Source: Alistipes sp. (GTDB lineage: Bacteria; Bacteroidota; Bacteroidia; Bacteroidales; Rikenellaceae). Taken from it: DNA of 64,000 bases. Position 1 is the first letter of the stretch. Each line of letters opens with the position of its first letter. Both the position numbers and the translations under genes were made by a program. The stretch covers positions 176,988 through 240,987 of the forward strand of contig JAFSDP010000005.1 in assembly GCA_017436185.1 (NCBI GenBank). The letters are read 5' to 3'. Below the pieces are notes generated by a model. It did not search any database, had not been told where the DNA came from, and worked only from the letters and a program-made list of their open reading frames with translations. Shown here piece by piece: positions 16,516 through 25,045 of this stretch.

Positions 16516-18630
16516 TTATGAAATTCGGGAGAAATCGATCTCTTCACGCCCCGAATGACGCTTGCGCAACGCCTCCAACCCTCGGTGCTCGGGCAGCGAG
16601 AGGGTGGGATCTTGGCGCAGCACCTCCTCGGCCACCTCCCTCGAGAGGGTCAGAATCTGCACATCACGGGTGGGGTTGGCGATGCGCAGGTCGAAGCCCA
16701 TACCGCTCTGCATCGTGCCATTCACATCGCCCGCACCACGCAGTTTTAGATCCAACTCGGCCAAGCGGAAACCGTCGGTCGTCTCACACATTGCATCCAG
16801 ACGGGCACGACTCTCTTTCGAGAGCTTCTCGCCCGACATCAGGATGCAGTAGGATTGGGCACCGCCACGCCCCACACGACCACGCAACTGGTGGAGCTGC
16901 GAGAGACCGAATCGCTCGGCCGACTCGATGACCATCACCGTGGCATTGGGGACATCGACACCCACCTCGATGACCGACGTGGCGACCAGAATGTGGGCCT
17001 CACCCCGCTTGAAGCGATCCATCGAGGCCTCCTTGTCGGCGGGCTTCATCTTGCCGTGACAGATTTCGGTGACGTATTGCGGCAGCGGAAAGTCGCGCGA
17101 GATGGCCTCGTAGCCATCCGTGAGGTCTTTGTAGTCCATCGCCTCGGACTCCTTGATGAGCGGATAGACCACATAGACCTGCCGTCCCTGGGCAATCTGC
17201 TGTTTTAGGAATCCCCACAGGCGCAGGCGTGCCGAGTCGTAGTAGTGGTAGGTCTGGATGGGACGGCGACCGGGGGGCAACTCGTCAATGACCGAGACAT
17301 CCAAATCGCCGTACAGAGTCATCGCCAACGTGCGGGGGATGGGGGTGGCGGTCATCACCAGGATGTGGGGCGGCTGCTGATTCTTGGTCCAAAGGCGGGC
17401 ACGCTGCTCCACGCCGAAGCGGTGCTGCTCGTCGATGACCACAAAACCGAGGTTCTGGAACTGCACTCGATCCTCAATCAGGGCGTGGGTGCCTATGAGT
17501 AGGTTGATTTCGCCCGAGGCAATCCCCTCGAGGGCCGTGCGGCGCTCCTTCGTTTTCGATGAGCCGGTCAGGATGCCCACCCGCACGGGCAGGTCGCCCA
17601 ACATACGGGTGATGGTGGCGTAGTGCTGACGGGCCAGAATCTCGGTCGGGGCCATCAGACAGGCCTGAAAACCGTTATCGACGGCCAGCAGCATCGACAT
17701 CAGTGCCACCAACGTCTTGCCCGACCCCACATCACCCTGCAACAGACGATTCATCTGGTAGCCAGTGACGGTATCTTGGCGAATCTCCTTGATGACCCGC
17801 TTCTGCGCACCGGTCAGAGGGAAGGGTAAGTGTTTGTTGTAAAAGGTGTTGAATACACCTCCCACCTTTGCAAAGAGGAAGCCGTTTTGCTTGCCCATAC
17901 GCTCCGAACGACGGGCCTGCACGCCGAGCTGAATGCCCAGCAACTCGTCGAATTTGAGGCGGTATTGGGCCTGACGCAGCAGCTCGGCCGATTGGGGGAA
18001 GTGGATGTTGCGATAGGCTTCGTGGAGGTCGATGAGGCCGTAACGACGGCGCATCGCCTCGGGCAGCGGGTCGGCAATACGCCCCGTCAAGAGTGCCCAG
18101 GCATTCTGCACGATGCGATACATTCCTTTGGTGCCGAGCATCGACGAGAGCTTCTCGGTCGAGGGGTAGATGCCCTGCATTCCGCTCTCGGCCTTGCGGC
18201 TCATCGCCTGCTCGATGGTCTCGACCTCGGGGTGGGCCAACTGCAGGGTGCCTCGGTAGAAGGAGGGTCGTCCGAAGATGAGGTACTCACGCCCCACCTC
18301 GATGCGCTTCTCGATCCATTTGATGCCCTGAAACCAAACCAGGTCGGCTCCTCCCGTCGAATCCTGCACCACCACGTTGAAACGCTTGCGACGCCCCTCG
18401 CCGCTGTAACTGAGGCCGATGACCCGTGCCCGAATCTGGACATAGCTCAGCGAGGCCGCCTCCGTAATCTCGTTGATGGGGTAGATACGGCTGCGGTCGA
18501 TGTAGCGGAAGGGAAAGTGGTTCAGCAGGTCACCCACCGTACAGATGTCCAACTCACGGGCCAAGAGTTTGGCTCGTGCTTCGCCCACACCGGCTACATA
18601 TTTAATATCTTGTCGCAATAGACGCTCCAT
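16516..18630 (-). CDS. recG: ATP-dependent DNA helicase RecG
   Basis: RecG reverses stalled replication forks and moves Holliday junctions. The 704-residue product has the N-terminal wedge (OB) domain (about 60-160) and two helicase domains with Walker A GDVGSGKT (near residue 300), DEQHRFGVEQR (near 400), TATPIPRT and HQLRGRVGRGGAQSYC. The length is normal. The ATG at 18630 lies 6 nt after a TATATTTG box, so the message is probably leaderless or nearly so. It is divergent from ispG, and the -7 boxes of the two genes are only 11 bp apart. Confidence 0.96.
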   Translation of the reverse strand: MERLLRQDIKYVAGVGEARAKLLARELDICTVGDLLNHFPFRYIDRSRIYPINEITEAASLSYVQIRARVIGLSYSGEGRRKRFNVVVQDSTGGADLVWFQGIKWIEKRIEVGREYLIFGRPSFYRGTLQLAHPEVETIEQAMSRKAESGMQGIYPSTEKLSSMLGTKGMYRIVQNAWALLTGRIADPLPEAMRRRYGLIDLHEAYRNIHFPQSAELLRQAQYRLKFDELLGIQLGVQARRSERMGKQNGFLFAKVGGVFNTFYNKHLPFPLTGAQKRVIKEIRQDTVTGYQMNRLLQGDVGSGKTLVALMSMLLAVDNGFQACLMAPTEILARQHYATITRMLGDLPVRVGILTGSSKTKERRTALEGIASGEINLLIGTHALIEDRVQFQNLGFVVIDEQHRFGVEQRARLWTKNQQPPHILVMTATPIPRTLAMTLYGDLDVSVIDELPPGRRPIQTYHYYDSARLRLWGFLKQQIAQGRQVYVVYPLIKESEAMDYKDLTDGYEAISRDFPLPQYVTEICHGKMKPADKEASMDRFKRGEAHILVATSVIEVGVDVPNATVMVIESAERFGLSQLHQLRGRVGRGGAQSYCILMSGEKLSKESRARLDAMCETTDGFRLAELDLKLRGAGDVNGTMQSGMGFDLRIANPTRDVQILTLSREVAEEVLRQDPTLSLPEHRGLEALRKRHSGREEIDFSRIS

Positions 18631-18636
18631 AGCTCA

Positions 18637-18644
18637 CAAATATA
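18637..18644 (-). promoter_or_regulatory. recG -7 promoter element
   Basis: The reverse strand reads TATATTTG. Six nt separate it from the recG start codon. No TTTG lies at the expected -33 position. Confidence 0.6.
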
Positions 18645-18655
18645 CAAATTTTTCC

Positions 18656-18663
18656 TATCTTTG
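18656..18663 (+). promoter_or_regulatory. ispG -7 promoter element
   Basis: TATCTTTG lies 22 nt before the ispG ATG, giving a short leader of about 18 nt. Confidence 0.6.
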
Positions 18664-18685
18664 CTCTGCAAAAAGTTGTTAAAAG

Positions 18686-20170
18686 ATGGATTTGACCCGT
18701 TATACCCGTCGTCCCGCCCACGAAGTACGTATCGGTGGGGTAGTTATTGGCGGCAATCGGCCGATTGCCGTGCAGTCGATGACCAACACTTCGACCAACG
18801 ATACCGCCGGCTCGGTGGCCCAAATCGAGCGCATCGACCGTGCGGGAGGCAAAATTGTCCGCCTTACGGCCCAGGGGCGTCGTGAGGGCGAAAACCTGAA
18901 GCAGATTGTCGAGGGGGTGCGTGCCGACGGCTTCCAAACGGCCATTGTGGCCGACATCCACTTCGTGCCCGAGGTGGCAGCCATTGCGGCCAACTATGTC
19001 GATAAGGTGCGCATCAATCCCGGTAACTACCGCCTCGATCGTGGCGAGTTGGAGGCCCTCATCGCCCAATGTCGTGAGCGAGGCGTGGCGCTGCGTATCG
19101 GGGTGAATCACGGCTCGTTGGCCAAGCGCATCTTCGATGAGTGGGGCGATACGCCCGAAGGGATGGTGGTCTCGGCGATGGAGTTTTTGCGCATCTGCCG
19201 TCGTGAGCAGTTCGACCAGGTGGTGGTCTCGATGAAGTCGAGCAATACCCGTGTGATGGTGGCTGCCTATCGCCTGCTGGTGCGGGCGATGGAGGAGGAG
19301 GGGATGACCTACCCCATCCATCTGGGAGTTACGGAGGCGGGCAACGGCCTGGAGGGGCGCATCAAGAGTGCCGTGGGCATCGGTGCCCTTTTGGCCGACG
19401 GCATTGGCGACACGATTCGTGTATCGCTCACCGAGGCCCCCGAAAACGAGATTCCGACGGCACAACTTTTGGCCGACTACTTCCGTGAGCGGGAGGGGGA
19501 GTTCGAGGTGAAGCACCCCGCGCGTTATTCGCCCTACGCCTACCGCCATCGCAGCAGTGTGCAGGTGCCCCTGACCCACGACGAGTGGGATGGCAAGATG
19601 CGCATCATCGAGGCTGTGAGTCAGAATCCGACGGCCGAGCTGCGTGCCGCCATTCTCGATTTGGAGGTGGAGGATGAGCCGGTGATGATTCGCCGCAAAT
19701 ATGCCGATTCGTCGCTCGAAGTGGTGGCTGTCAAGGCGGCTGCCGACTTTGGCGGGGTGTTGCTCGATGGACTGGCCGACGGCATCTGGATCGATGCGCC
19801 CCACCTCGATGCGGCCGAGCTGAAGGAGGTCGAACTGATGATTTTGCAGGCAGCTCGTCTGCGCTTCTCGCACACCGAATACATCGCCTGCCCCTCGTGT
19901 GGCCGCACGCTCTACGATATTGAAAAGACACTGGCTGTCATTCGCTCACGCACGTCGCACCTGAAAAACCTGCGCATCGGCGTGATGGGTTGCATTGTCA
20001 ATGGTCCGGGCGAGATGGCCGATGCCGACTACGGTTATGTGGGGGCTGCCCCCGGGTGCATCACCCTCTACAAGGGGCGTGAGGTCATCGAGCGCAACAT
20101 CCCCGAGGCGGAGGCCCTCGATCGGCTGATTGCCCTGATCAAGGCCAACGGCGATTGGATGGACGAGTAA
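18686..20170 (+). CDS. ispG: HMB-PP synthase IspG, long form with short insert
   Basis: IspG is an iron-sulfur enzyme that makes HMB-PP in the MEP isoprenoid pathway; dxs of the same pathway is at 52.1 kb. The 494-residue product begins MDLTRYTRRPAHEVRIGG with the barrel motif IAVQSMTNTSTNDT. The [4Fe-4S] ligands sit in CPSCGRT and in MGCIVNGPGEMADADYGYVG near the C-terminus. E. coli IspG has about 370 residues, and plant, Chlamydia and many Bacteroidetes forms about 600, because of a middle domain. Here the insert between the barrel and the iron-sulfur domain (about residues 255-390) is present but shorter. It is followed after 25 nt by the WbqC-like gene. Confidence 0.94.
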   Translation: MDLTRYTRRPAHEVRIGGVVIGGNRPIAVQSMTNTSTNDTAGSVAQIERIDRAGGKIVRLTAQGRREGENLKQIVEGVRADGFQTAIVADIHFVPEVAAIAANYVDKVRINPGNYRLDRGELEALIAQCRERGVALRIGVNHGSLAKRIFDEWGDTPEGMVVSAMEFLRICRREQFDQVVVSMKSSNTRVMVAAYRLLVRAMEEEGMTYPIHLGVTEAGNGLEGRIKSAVGIGALLADGIGDTIRVSLTEAPENEIPTAQLLADYFREREGEFEVKHPARYSPYAYRHRSSVQVPLTHDEWDGKMRIIEAVSQNPTAELRAAILDLEVEDEPVMIRRKYADSSLEVVAVKAAADFGGVLLDGLADGIWIDAPHLDAAELKEVELMILQAARLRFSHTEYIACPSCGRTLYDIEKTLAVIRSRTSHLKNLRIGVMGCIVNGPGEMADADYGYVGAAPGCITLYKGREVIERNIPEAEALDRLIALIKANGDWMDE

Positions 20171-20195
20171 AATGAACTAAACGCCCTTCGATTCT

Positions 20196-20804
20196 GTGAA
20201 ACGTATCCTGTTACCGGCAGCCTACCTGCCCTCGATTCAATACTTCTGTGCCCTGCTGTCGGGCAACTGCATCATCGATGTGGGCGAGCACTTCATCAAA
20301 CGCTCGGAGCGCAACCGTGCCCGCATTATGACCTCGGACGGGGTGATGGAACTCTCGGCCCAGGTGGTTAGGGCCAACCGCCCTCGTCAGCCGATGCACA
20401 CCATTCGTCTCGACTACTCGAAGCGGTGGCAGAAGCAACATTGGGGGGCGTTGGTGGCCGCCTACAAGGGGTCGCCCTACTTCGACCACTATGCCCCTCG
20501 TCTGCAACGCTTCTACGAAGAGGAGTGGTCGTCGCTCGTGGAGTTTAACTTGGCTATTTTGAGTGAGTTGTGTGCCATCGCAGGTATCCCGATGCCCGAG
20601 ATAAGCCGAAGTTACGTTGAGGCCGCTGAAGGCGATGTGGATCTGCGACCCAAAAAAAACGGCTCGGCGTTTTACACCGAGCCTTATGTACAGGTCTTTG
20701 CCGATCGGCAGCCCTTTGTGGGCAACCTCTCGTTTATCGATTTGTTGTTTGCTGAAGGCCCTGCCGCGGTTGCAGTCTTAAAGCGTTGCCGACCTGTATG
20801 GTGA
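20196..20804 (+). CDS. WbqC-like family protein
   Basis: WbqC-like proteins occur in O-antigen and surface-glycan loci; their chemistry is not established. The 202-residue product has the family opening LLPAAYLPSIQYFCALL, the segment NRARIMTSDGVMELS, and the ending FVGNLSFIDLLFAEGP. The start is a GTG at 20196 (GTG AAA CGT ATC), placed by the conserved N-terminus. The last 71 bp (20734-20804) overlap the 3' end of the convergent GH2 gene. It is likely cotranscribed with ispG, 25 nt upstream. Confidence 0.83.
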   Translation: MKRILLPAAYLPSIQYFCALLSGNCIIDVGEHFIKRSERNRARIMTSDGVMELSAQVVRANRPRQPMHTIRLDYSKRWQKQHWGALVAAYKGSPYFDHYAPRLQRFYEEEWSSLVEFNLAILSELCAIAGIPMPEISRSYVEAAEGDVDLRPKKNGSAFYTEPYVQVFADRQPFVGNLSFIDLLFAEGPAAVAVLKRCRPVW

Positions 20805-22752
20805 CACCGTCACCGATGCCTCCGGCCGAGACACGCACCTGCGTATTGCCACGCAGACGCAACGTGTCGCTATGGTATTGGCAGGGGGCTACCTCGTGCA
20901 ACTGCACCGAATCATCATTGACCAGCAGCAACGGATCGGGCTCCGAGGAGTAGATCTTGAAAAATTGCTCGCTGTCGTCACGCATACGGAAACGGCGGTC
21001 CACCAGATGGACCGTCTTTTGTTTTTTGTTCCATAGGGCACGATAGAGGTAGAAGGCATCCTTCTTTTCACGGCGATCGAGTGTGATGAGACCATCGCCA
21101 CTCAGGCTGTAAGGACGACGTGCCGAGCCATACTCGAAGAGCGACTCGACCCATACGCCCCAGAAGAGCGAGTCGGTGGCCAGGTGGGCGTTGTACTCCT
21201 CGTGGAAGCGGGTCTGACGGCTCTCCGAAAGCCAATTGGTGCGCTGCGTCTGGTGGGTCTGGCGGACATTCATCCCCAGGAGACCCTCGCCGCCGTAGCT
21301 GATGGCCGAGTGCAGGTGCGACCATTTGCGTTGCAACTGATCACGCCACACCAACACATCTTCGGTTTGGCCACGCTGCCAACCCACATCCTGACGCCAT
21401 ACGATGAGGTCCGTGATGAAGTTGATCGGGCCATCCTGATCGCTCAGGGCCACCGTCGGACGCAACGGGTCCAACTCGTGGAGCTTGTTGTTGAGCATCT
21501 TCAGGTACTTCAACATCTGGTCGTCACGAGGTATCAACCGTGAGAAGAGTCCCCACATCGTCACCGACGGGTGGTTGAAGTTCTGCACCACAATCTCGGT
21601 GAGCTGCTCCAGTCCGTTCTGCTCGAAGGCGGGCGTCGAGAAGTAGGCCATATCGCCCATAAAGGGTGCACGTTGCAGCGGCGAGTCGATCCATACCAGC
21701 AGACCGAGTTGGTCGCACAGGTCGTAGAAACGCTGCGAATGGGGCATCACGGCCGAACGGATGGCCGTTGCACCAATATCCTGCACCGTGTGCAGGTCGG
21801 CCTGCAGGTCGGCCTCCGTCATAAGCGTGCCCAGCGCATTGTCGTGGTGCAATACTACGCCACGCAGCCGTGTCGGGGTGTCGTTGATGGCCAGCCAGCC
21901 GCTCTTTTCGTCAATCGAGATGGAGCGAAAACCGGTGTAGAGGTGAATCTCGTCACGGGCACTCTCGTTCGAGAGGCGCACCATCACACGATAGCGGTTG
22001 GGGCTGTCGGGGCTCCACAGTTTCGGTTTGTTGAACAGGAACGGAATGCCGACCCGCTCAGGGTTGCCCATCACTCGCTGCTCACGGCTATAGACCACCT
22101 TCTCCAACTCGTTGTAAATCTCGAGCGTCAGGGTGGCAATCGAGTTGTGGTGCATCAACAGACGCACCTCCACCTCGCCCTCGATGCGCTCGGGTGTAAC
22201 GAGCGAAGGACGTACCAACACACCATCCGACCCATAGTAGAGGGGCGAAATGGCAATGTCGTCGGTGACAATGAGTTCCACATCCCGATACAGACCGCCG
22301 TAGAGGTTTACATCGGTCGATACGGGCAGCACATCCGAGCGGAAGGTGTTGCTTACGACCACCTGCAGCAGGTTGTCCGAGCCGAAGCGCACGAAGTCGG
22401 TAATCTCGAACGTGAAGGCCGTGCCACCGCCTCGGTGTTCGCCCACGTGGCGGCCATTGACAAAGAAATTGGCCACGCTCTGGGCACCGTAGAACTTGAC
22501 AAAGAGGCGCTTCGACGACCAATCGTCGGGCAGAAATACATCCCTCAGGTAGTTGGCCGTCGTCTCGTTGAATTGGGCACCGGCCTGCGGGTCGGTGTTC
22601 CACGAGTGGGGCAGGGTCACAATGCGGGCATTCTCGCTCTCGTTCTCGTGCTTGAAGAAGAACTGCCAGCCGTCGTTCAGGGAGTATATGTCGCGTGCTG
22701 TCAGCGGCAAAAGGCTGACCAACAGCACTAAAAGGGCAATGATTTTACGCAT
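20734..22752 (-). CDS. GH2-family protein lacking both catalytic glutamates
   Basis: The fold is that of a beta-galactosidase-type GH2 enzyme of 672 residues: signal peptide (1-19), sugar-binding jelly roll (about 20-165, with LPHSWNTD and GGGTAFTFEITDFV), immunoglobulin-like domain (about 170-275), and TIM barrel from FRSISIDEKSGWLAIN onward, with LRGVVLHHDN and IGATAIRSAVMPHS. The acid/base motif, normally HPSxxxWGLGNE, reads HPSVTMWGLFSR, so Arg 405 replaces Glu. The nucleophile motif, normally SEYGAG, reads SYGGEG (485-490), without Glu at the usual place. The protein is therefore probably not a normal glycosidase and may bind glycan. The reading frame is intact, so this is not simple decay. 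Confidence 0.85.
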   Translation of the reverse strand: MRKIIALLVLLVSLLPLTARDIYSLNDGWQFFFKHENESENARIVTLPHSWNTDPQAGAQFNETTANYLRDVFLPDDWSSKRLFVKFYGAQSVANFFVNGRHVGEHRGGGTAFTFEITDFVRFGSDNLLQVVVSNTFRSDVLPVSTDVNLYGGLYRDVELIVTDDIAISPLYYGSDGVLVRPSLVTPERIEGEVEVRLLMHHNSIATLTLEIYNELEKVVYSREQRVMGNPERVGIPFLFNKPKLWSPDSPNRYRVMVRLSNESARDEIHLYTGFRSISIDEKSGWLAINDTPTRLRGVVLHHDNALGTLMTEADLQADLHTVQDIGATAIRSAVMPHSQRFYDLCDQLGLLVWIDSPLQRAPFMGDMAYFSTPAFEQNGLEQLTEIVVQNFNHPSVTMWGLFSRLIPRDDQMLKYLKMLNNKLHELDPLRPTVALSDQDGPINFITDLIVWRQDVGWQRGQTEDVLVWRDQLQRKWSHLHSAISYGGEGLLGMNVRQTHQTQRTNWLSESRQTRFHEEYNAHLATDSLFWGVWVESLFEYGSARRPYSLSGDGLITLDRREKKDAFYLYRALWNKKQKTVHLVDRRFRMRDDSEQFFKIYSSEPDPLLLVNDDSVQLHEVAPCQYHSDTLRLRGNTQVRVSAGGIGDGVTIQVGNALRLQPRQGLQQTTNR

Positions 22753-22793
22753 AATCTTCGCTTTTTTTAGGGCCGAAGCCCATTATCTCGCTA

Positions 22794-22801
22794 CAAAGGT
22801 A
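22794..22801 (-). promoter_or_regulatory. GH2-like gene -7 promoter element
   Basis: The reverse strand reads TACCTTTG, with TTCG 19 nt upstream as a weak -33. The predicted leader is about 37 nt. Confidence 0.6.
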
Positions 22802-22888
22802 CGATAAAACCGCCAAAAATCGAACGCTTACCCCTATAAATAGGAGGTAAGAATCGCACTTTTTGTTGGAAAACCCGCACCTTTTTGC

Positions 22889-22896
22889 TATCTTTA
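22889..22896 (+). promoter_or_regulatory. Probable -7 element of the cvpA-nfo operon
   Basis: TATCTTTA is one base off TAnnTTTG and lies 33 nt before the cvpA ATG. It is the only plausible promoter seen ahead of the six-gene run. Confidence 0.4.
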
Positions 22897-22929
22897 TCCC
22901 GAAAAAAGAAACCTAAAAACAAACAGCGT

Positions 22930-23451
22930 ATGAATATCATTGATTTGGTCGTCGGGTTGTTGCTGCTTATCGCCCTATTTAACGGTTGGCGACGCGGATT
23001 TATTATGCAGGCCTGCTCGCTGGTGGCTATCGTGGCCGCCATCTTTTTGGCTGCCGAGTTTGGCGAGACGGTCGGTACGGCACTCAATTTAAGCCCCTCG
23101 CTCCGCTCGGTTGGCGGTTTTGCCGTGGTGTTGGTGGTGGCGCTGATTGCCATCTCGATTCTTTCGCGTGTGGTGCGTGGCCTGCTGCATTGGGTGGGTC
23201 TGGGCATCTTCGACAACCTGCTGGGTGTGGTGATTGCCGTAGCGAAATATATGCTGGTAGTCAGTGCTTTGCTGATGGTGCTCGATAAGTTTAACCTCGA
23301 AAAGCGGCTCATCTCAGAGGAGATCATCGCCACTTCGCGCACCTACCGCCCCGTGAAGGAGTTGGCCGGCAAGGTGCTTCCCTTCTTGGAGCAGGTGATG
23401 GATGGTGTGGATGACATCAAAAAGGAGGAGCCGACCGAAGAACAGGCCTAA
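22930..23451 (+). CDS. CvpA family membrane protein
   Basis: CvpA-family proteins are small inner-membrane proteins linked to colicin V production and envelope stress; the mechanism is unclear. The 173-residue product starts MNIIDLVVGLLLLIALFNGWRRG, the family signature, and has about four membrane segments within residues 1-120, then a soluble tail ending in an acidic EEPTEEQA. The start at 22930 fits the conserved opening, and an in-frame upstream ATG at 22885 lies in the promoter. It heads a run of six closely packed genes reaching to nfo. Confidence 0.88.
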   Translation: MNIIDLVVGLLLLIALFNGWRRGFIMQACSLVAIVAAIFLAAEFGETVGTALNLSPSLRSVGGFAVVLVVALIAISILSRVVRGLLHWVGLGIFDNLLGVVIAVAKYMLVVSALLMVLDKFNLEKRLISEEIIATSRTYRPVKELAGKVLPFLEQVMDGVDDIKKEEPTEEQA

Positions 23452-23454
23452 GGG

Positions 23455-24378
23455 ATGATGGAACAGCAGTTTTCGGGCGTCGTGGTGCGTGCGACGGGCA
23501 GTTGGTACGAGGTGCTTTCGGATGGGGAGCGTCGCCAATGTCGTATTCGTGGCCGTCTGCGCCTGAAGGGAATCCGCTCGACCAACCCGGTGGTGGTGGG
23601 CGATCGGGTCGAGTGTGTGACCGATGAGCAGGGGAGCCACCTCATTACGGCCATCGTACCCCGCCAGAACTATGTCATTCGCCGTGCCTCGAACCTCTCG
23701 AAGGAGAGCCACATCATCGCCGCCAACATCGACCAGGCCCTCCTGATGGTGACGCTGCGCCACCCCGAGACGGCCGTTGAGTTTGTCGATCGCTTTTTGG
23801 TGACCTGCGAAGCCTACAAAATCCCCGTCACGCTGCTCCTCTCGAAGGCCGACCTGCAGTCCGAGGAGGAGATGGCCGCCTTCCGTGAGATCTACGAGCC
23901 GATTGGCTACCCCGTGATGGCCGTTTCGGCCTCGACGGGCGAGGGGGTTGAGGAGGTGCACCGCCTGATGGTGGGCAAGACGACCCTCTTGTCAGGCAAC
24001 TCGGGTGTCGGCAAATCGACCCTCGTGCAGCGCATCGACCCCACGCTCGACATCCGCACGGGCGAGATTTCGGATGCCCACCACAAGGGTCGCCATACGA
24101 CCACCTTTTCGACGATGTATCCCCTCTCCGAAGGGGGCTATCTGATTGATACACCGGGCATCAAGGGCTTCGGCCTGATTGATATTGCAAATGCCGAGCT
24201 GTGGCACTACTTCCCCGAAATGATGCACTTCGGCCGCGAGTGCCGTTTTTATAACTGTACCCACACCCACGAACCGGGTTGTGCGGTGGTGGCTGCGATG
24301 GAGGAGGGCGAGATTTCTCCGATGCGCTACGAGAGCTACCTGAAAATGATGGATGATGACGACAAATACCGAAAATAG
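23455..24378 (+). CDS. rsgA: Ribosome small subunit-dependent GTPase A
   Basis: RsgA checks and releases late 30S assembly intermediates using GTP. The 307-residue product has an N-terminal OB fold, then the circularly permuted G motifs typical of the family: LSKADL (G4) before SGNSGVGKST (G1), then DTPGIKGF (G3). A C-terminal zinc site, CRFYNCTHTHEPGC, follows. It starts 3 nt after the cvpA stop; ATG 23455 and ATG 23458 are both possible. Its end overlaps trmH by 26 bp. Confidence 0.96.
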   Translation: MMEQQFSGVVVRATGSWYEVLSDGERRQCRIRGRLRLKGIRSTNPVVVGDRVECVTDEQGSHLITAIVPRQNYVIRRASNLSKESHIIAANIDQALLMVTLRHPETAVEFVDRFLVTCEAYKIPVTLLLSKADLQSEEEMAAFREIYEPIGYPVMAVSASTGEGVEEVHRLMVGKTTLLSGNSGVGKSTLVQRIDPTLDIRTGEISDAHHKGRHTTTFSTMYPLSEGGYLIDTPGIKGFGLIDIANAELWHYFPEMMHFGRECRFYNCTHTHEPGCAVVAAMEEGEISPMRYESYLKMMDDDDKYRK

Positions 24379-25042
24379 AGCCGCCGAGTGGTTGGACGAG
24401 CGTATCGACTACCTCGCCACCTTTATGACCGAGGAGCGTTTTTCGCTCTTCCGTCGTACGTTGGCCTCCCGCACCAACTATATGACCATCTTGGCCGAGA
24501 ATACCTTTCACCCCCACAATGCAGCGGCTCTGATGCGCCACTGCGAGGCCTTTGGCGTGCAGCAGATGCACACCATCGAGACCCGCTGCACGTTCGACCC
24601 CTCACGCAACATCTCCCGAGGCTCGGACCGCTGGATTAACCTCGTGCGCCACCAATCAACGGCCGAGGCGCTGGCTGCCCTCAAGGCCGAGGGCTACCGT
24701 CTGGTGGCCACCACGCCCCACCGTGAGAGCTGTACCCCCGAGACGTTCGACGTAACGAAGGGCAAGTTTGCCCTTATTTTCGGCACCGAGCACGCCGGTA
24801 TTTCGGACGAGGCAATGGCGGCTGCCGACGAGTACCTGCGCATCCCGATGTGCGGTATGGTCGAGAGTCTGAATGTCTCGGCTTCGGCGGCCATCTTGAT
24901 TTATCAACTCACGCAACGTATTCGCAGTCAGGTCGATGGCTGGGCGTTGAGCGAGGACGAGCAGCGTCGCCTGCTCTACGATTGGACCCATCTGAGCGTA
25001 AAGGATGCGGCCCGCATTTTGGAACGTAAATTTGGCGAATAG
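24353..25042 (+). CDS. trmH: SpoU-type RNA 2'-O-methyltransferase, TrmH-like
   Basis: TrmH methylates the ribose of G18 in tRNA using S-adenosylmethionine. The 229-residue product has the three SPOUT knot motifs: NTFHPHNAAALMRHCEAFG, LIFGTEHAGIS and IPMCGMVESLNVSASAAI. The N-terminal helical extension and the C-terminal tail fit TrmH better than the rRNA enzyme RlmB. The start at 24353 lies inside the last codons of rsgA, giving a 26-bp overlap that suggests coupled translation. The exact RNA target is inferred from family resemblance only. Confidence 0.88.
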   Translation: MMTTNTENRAAEWLDERIDYLATFMTEERFSLFRRTLASRTNYMTILAENTFHPHNAAALMRHCEAFGVQQMHTIETRCTFDPSRNISRGSDRWINLVRHQSTAEALAALKAEGYRLVATTPHRESCTPETFDVTKGKFALIFGTEHAGISDEAMAAADEYLRIPMCGMVESLNVSASAAILIYQLTQRIRSQVDGWALSEDEQRRLLYDWTHLSVKDAARILERKFGE

Positions 25043-25045
25043 ACG

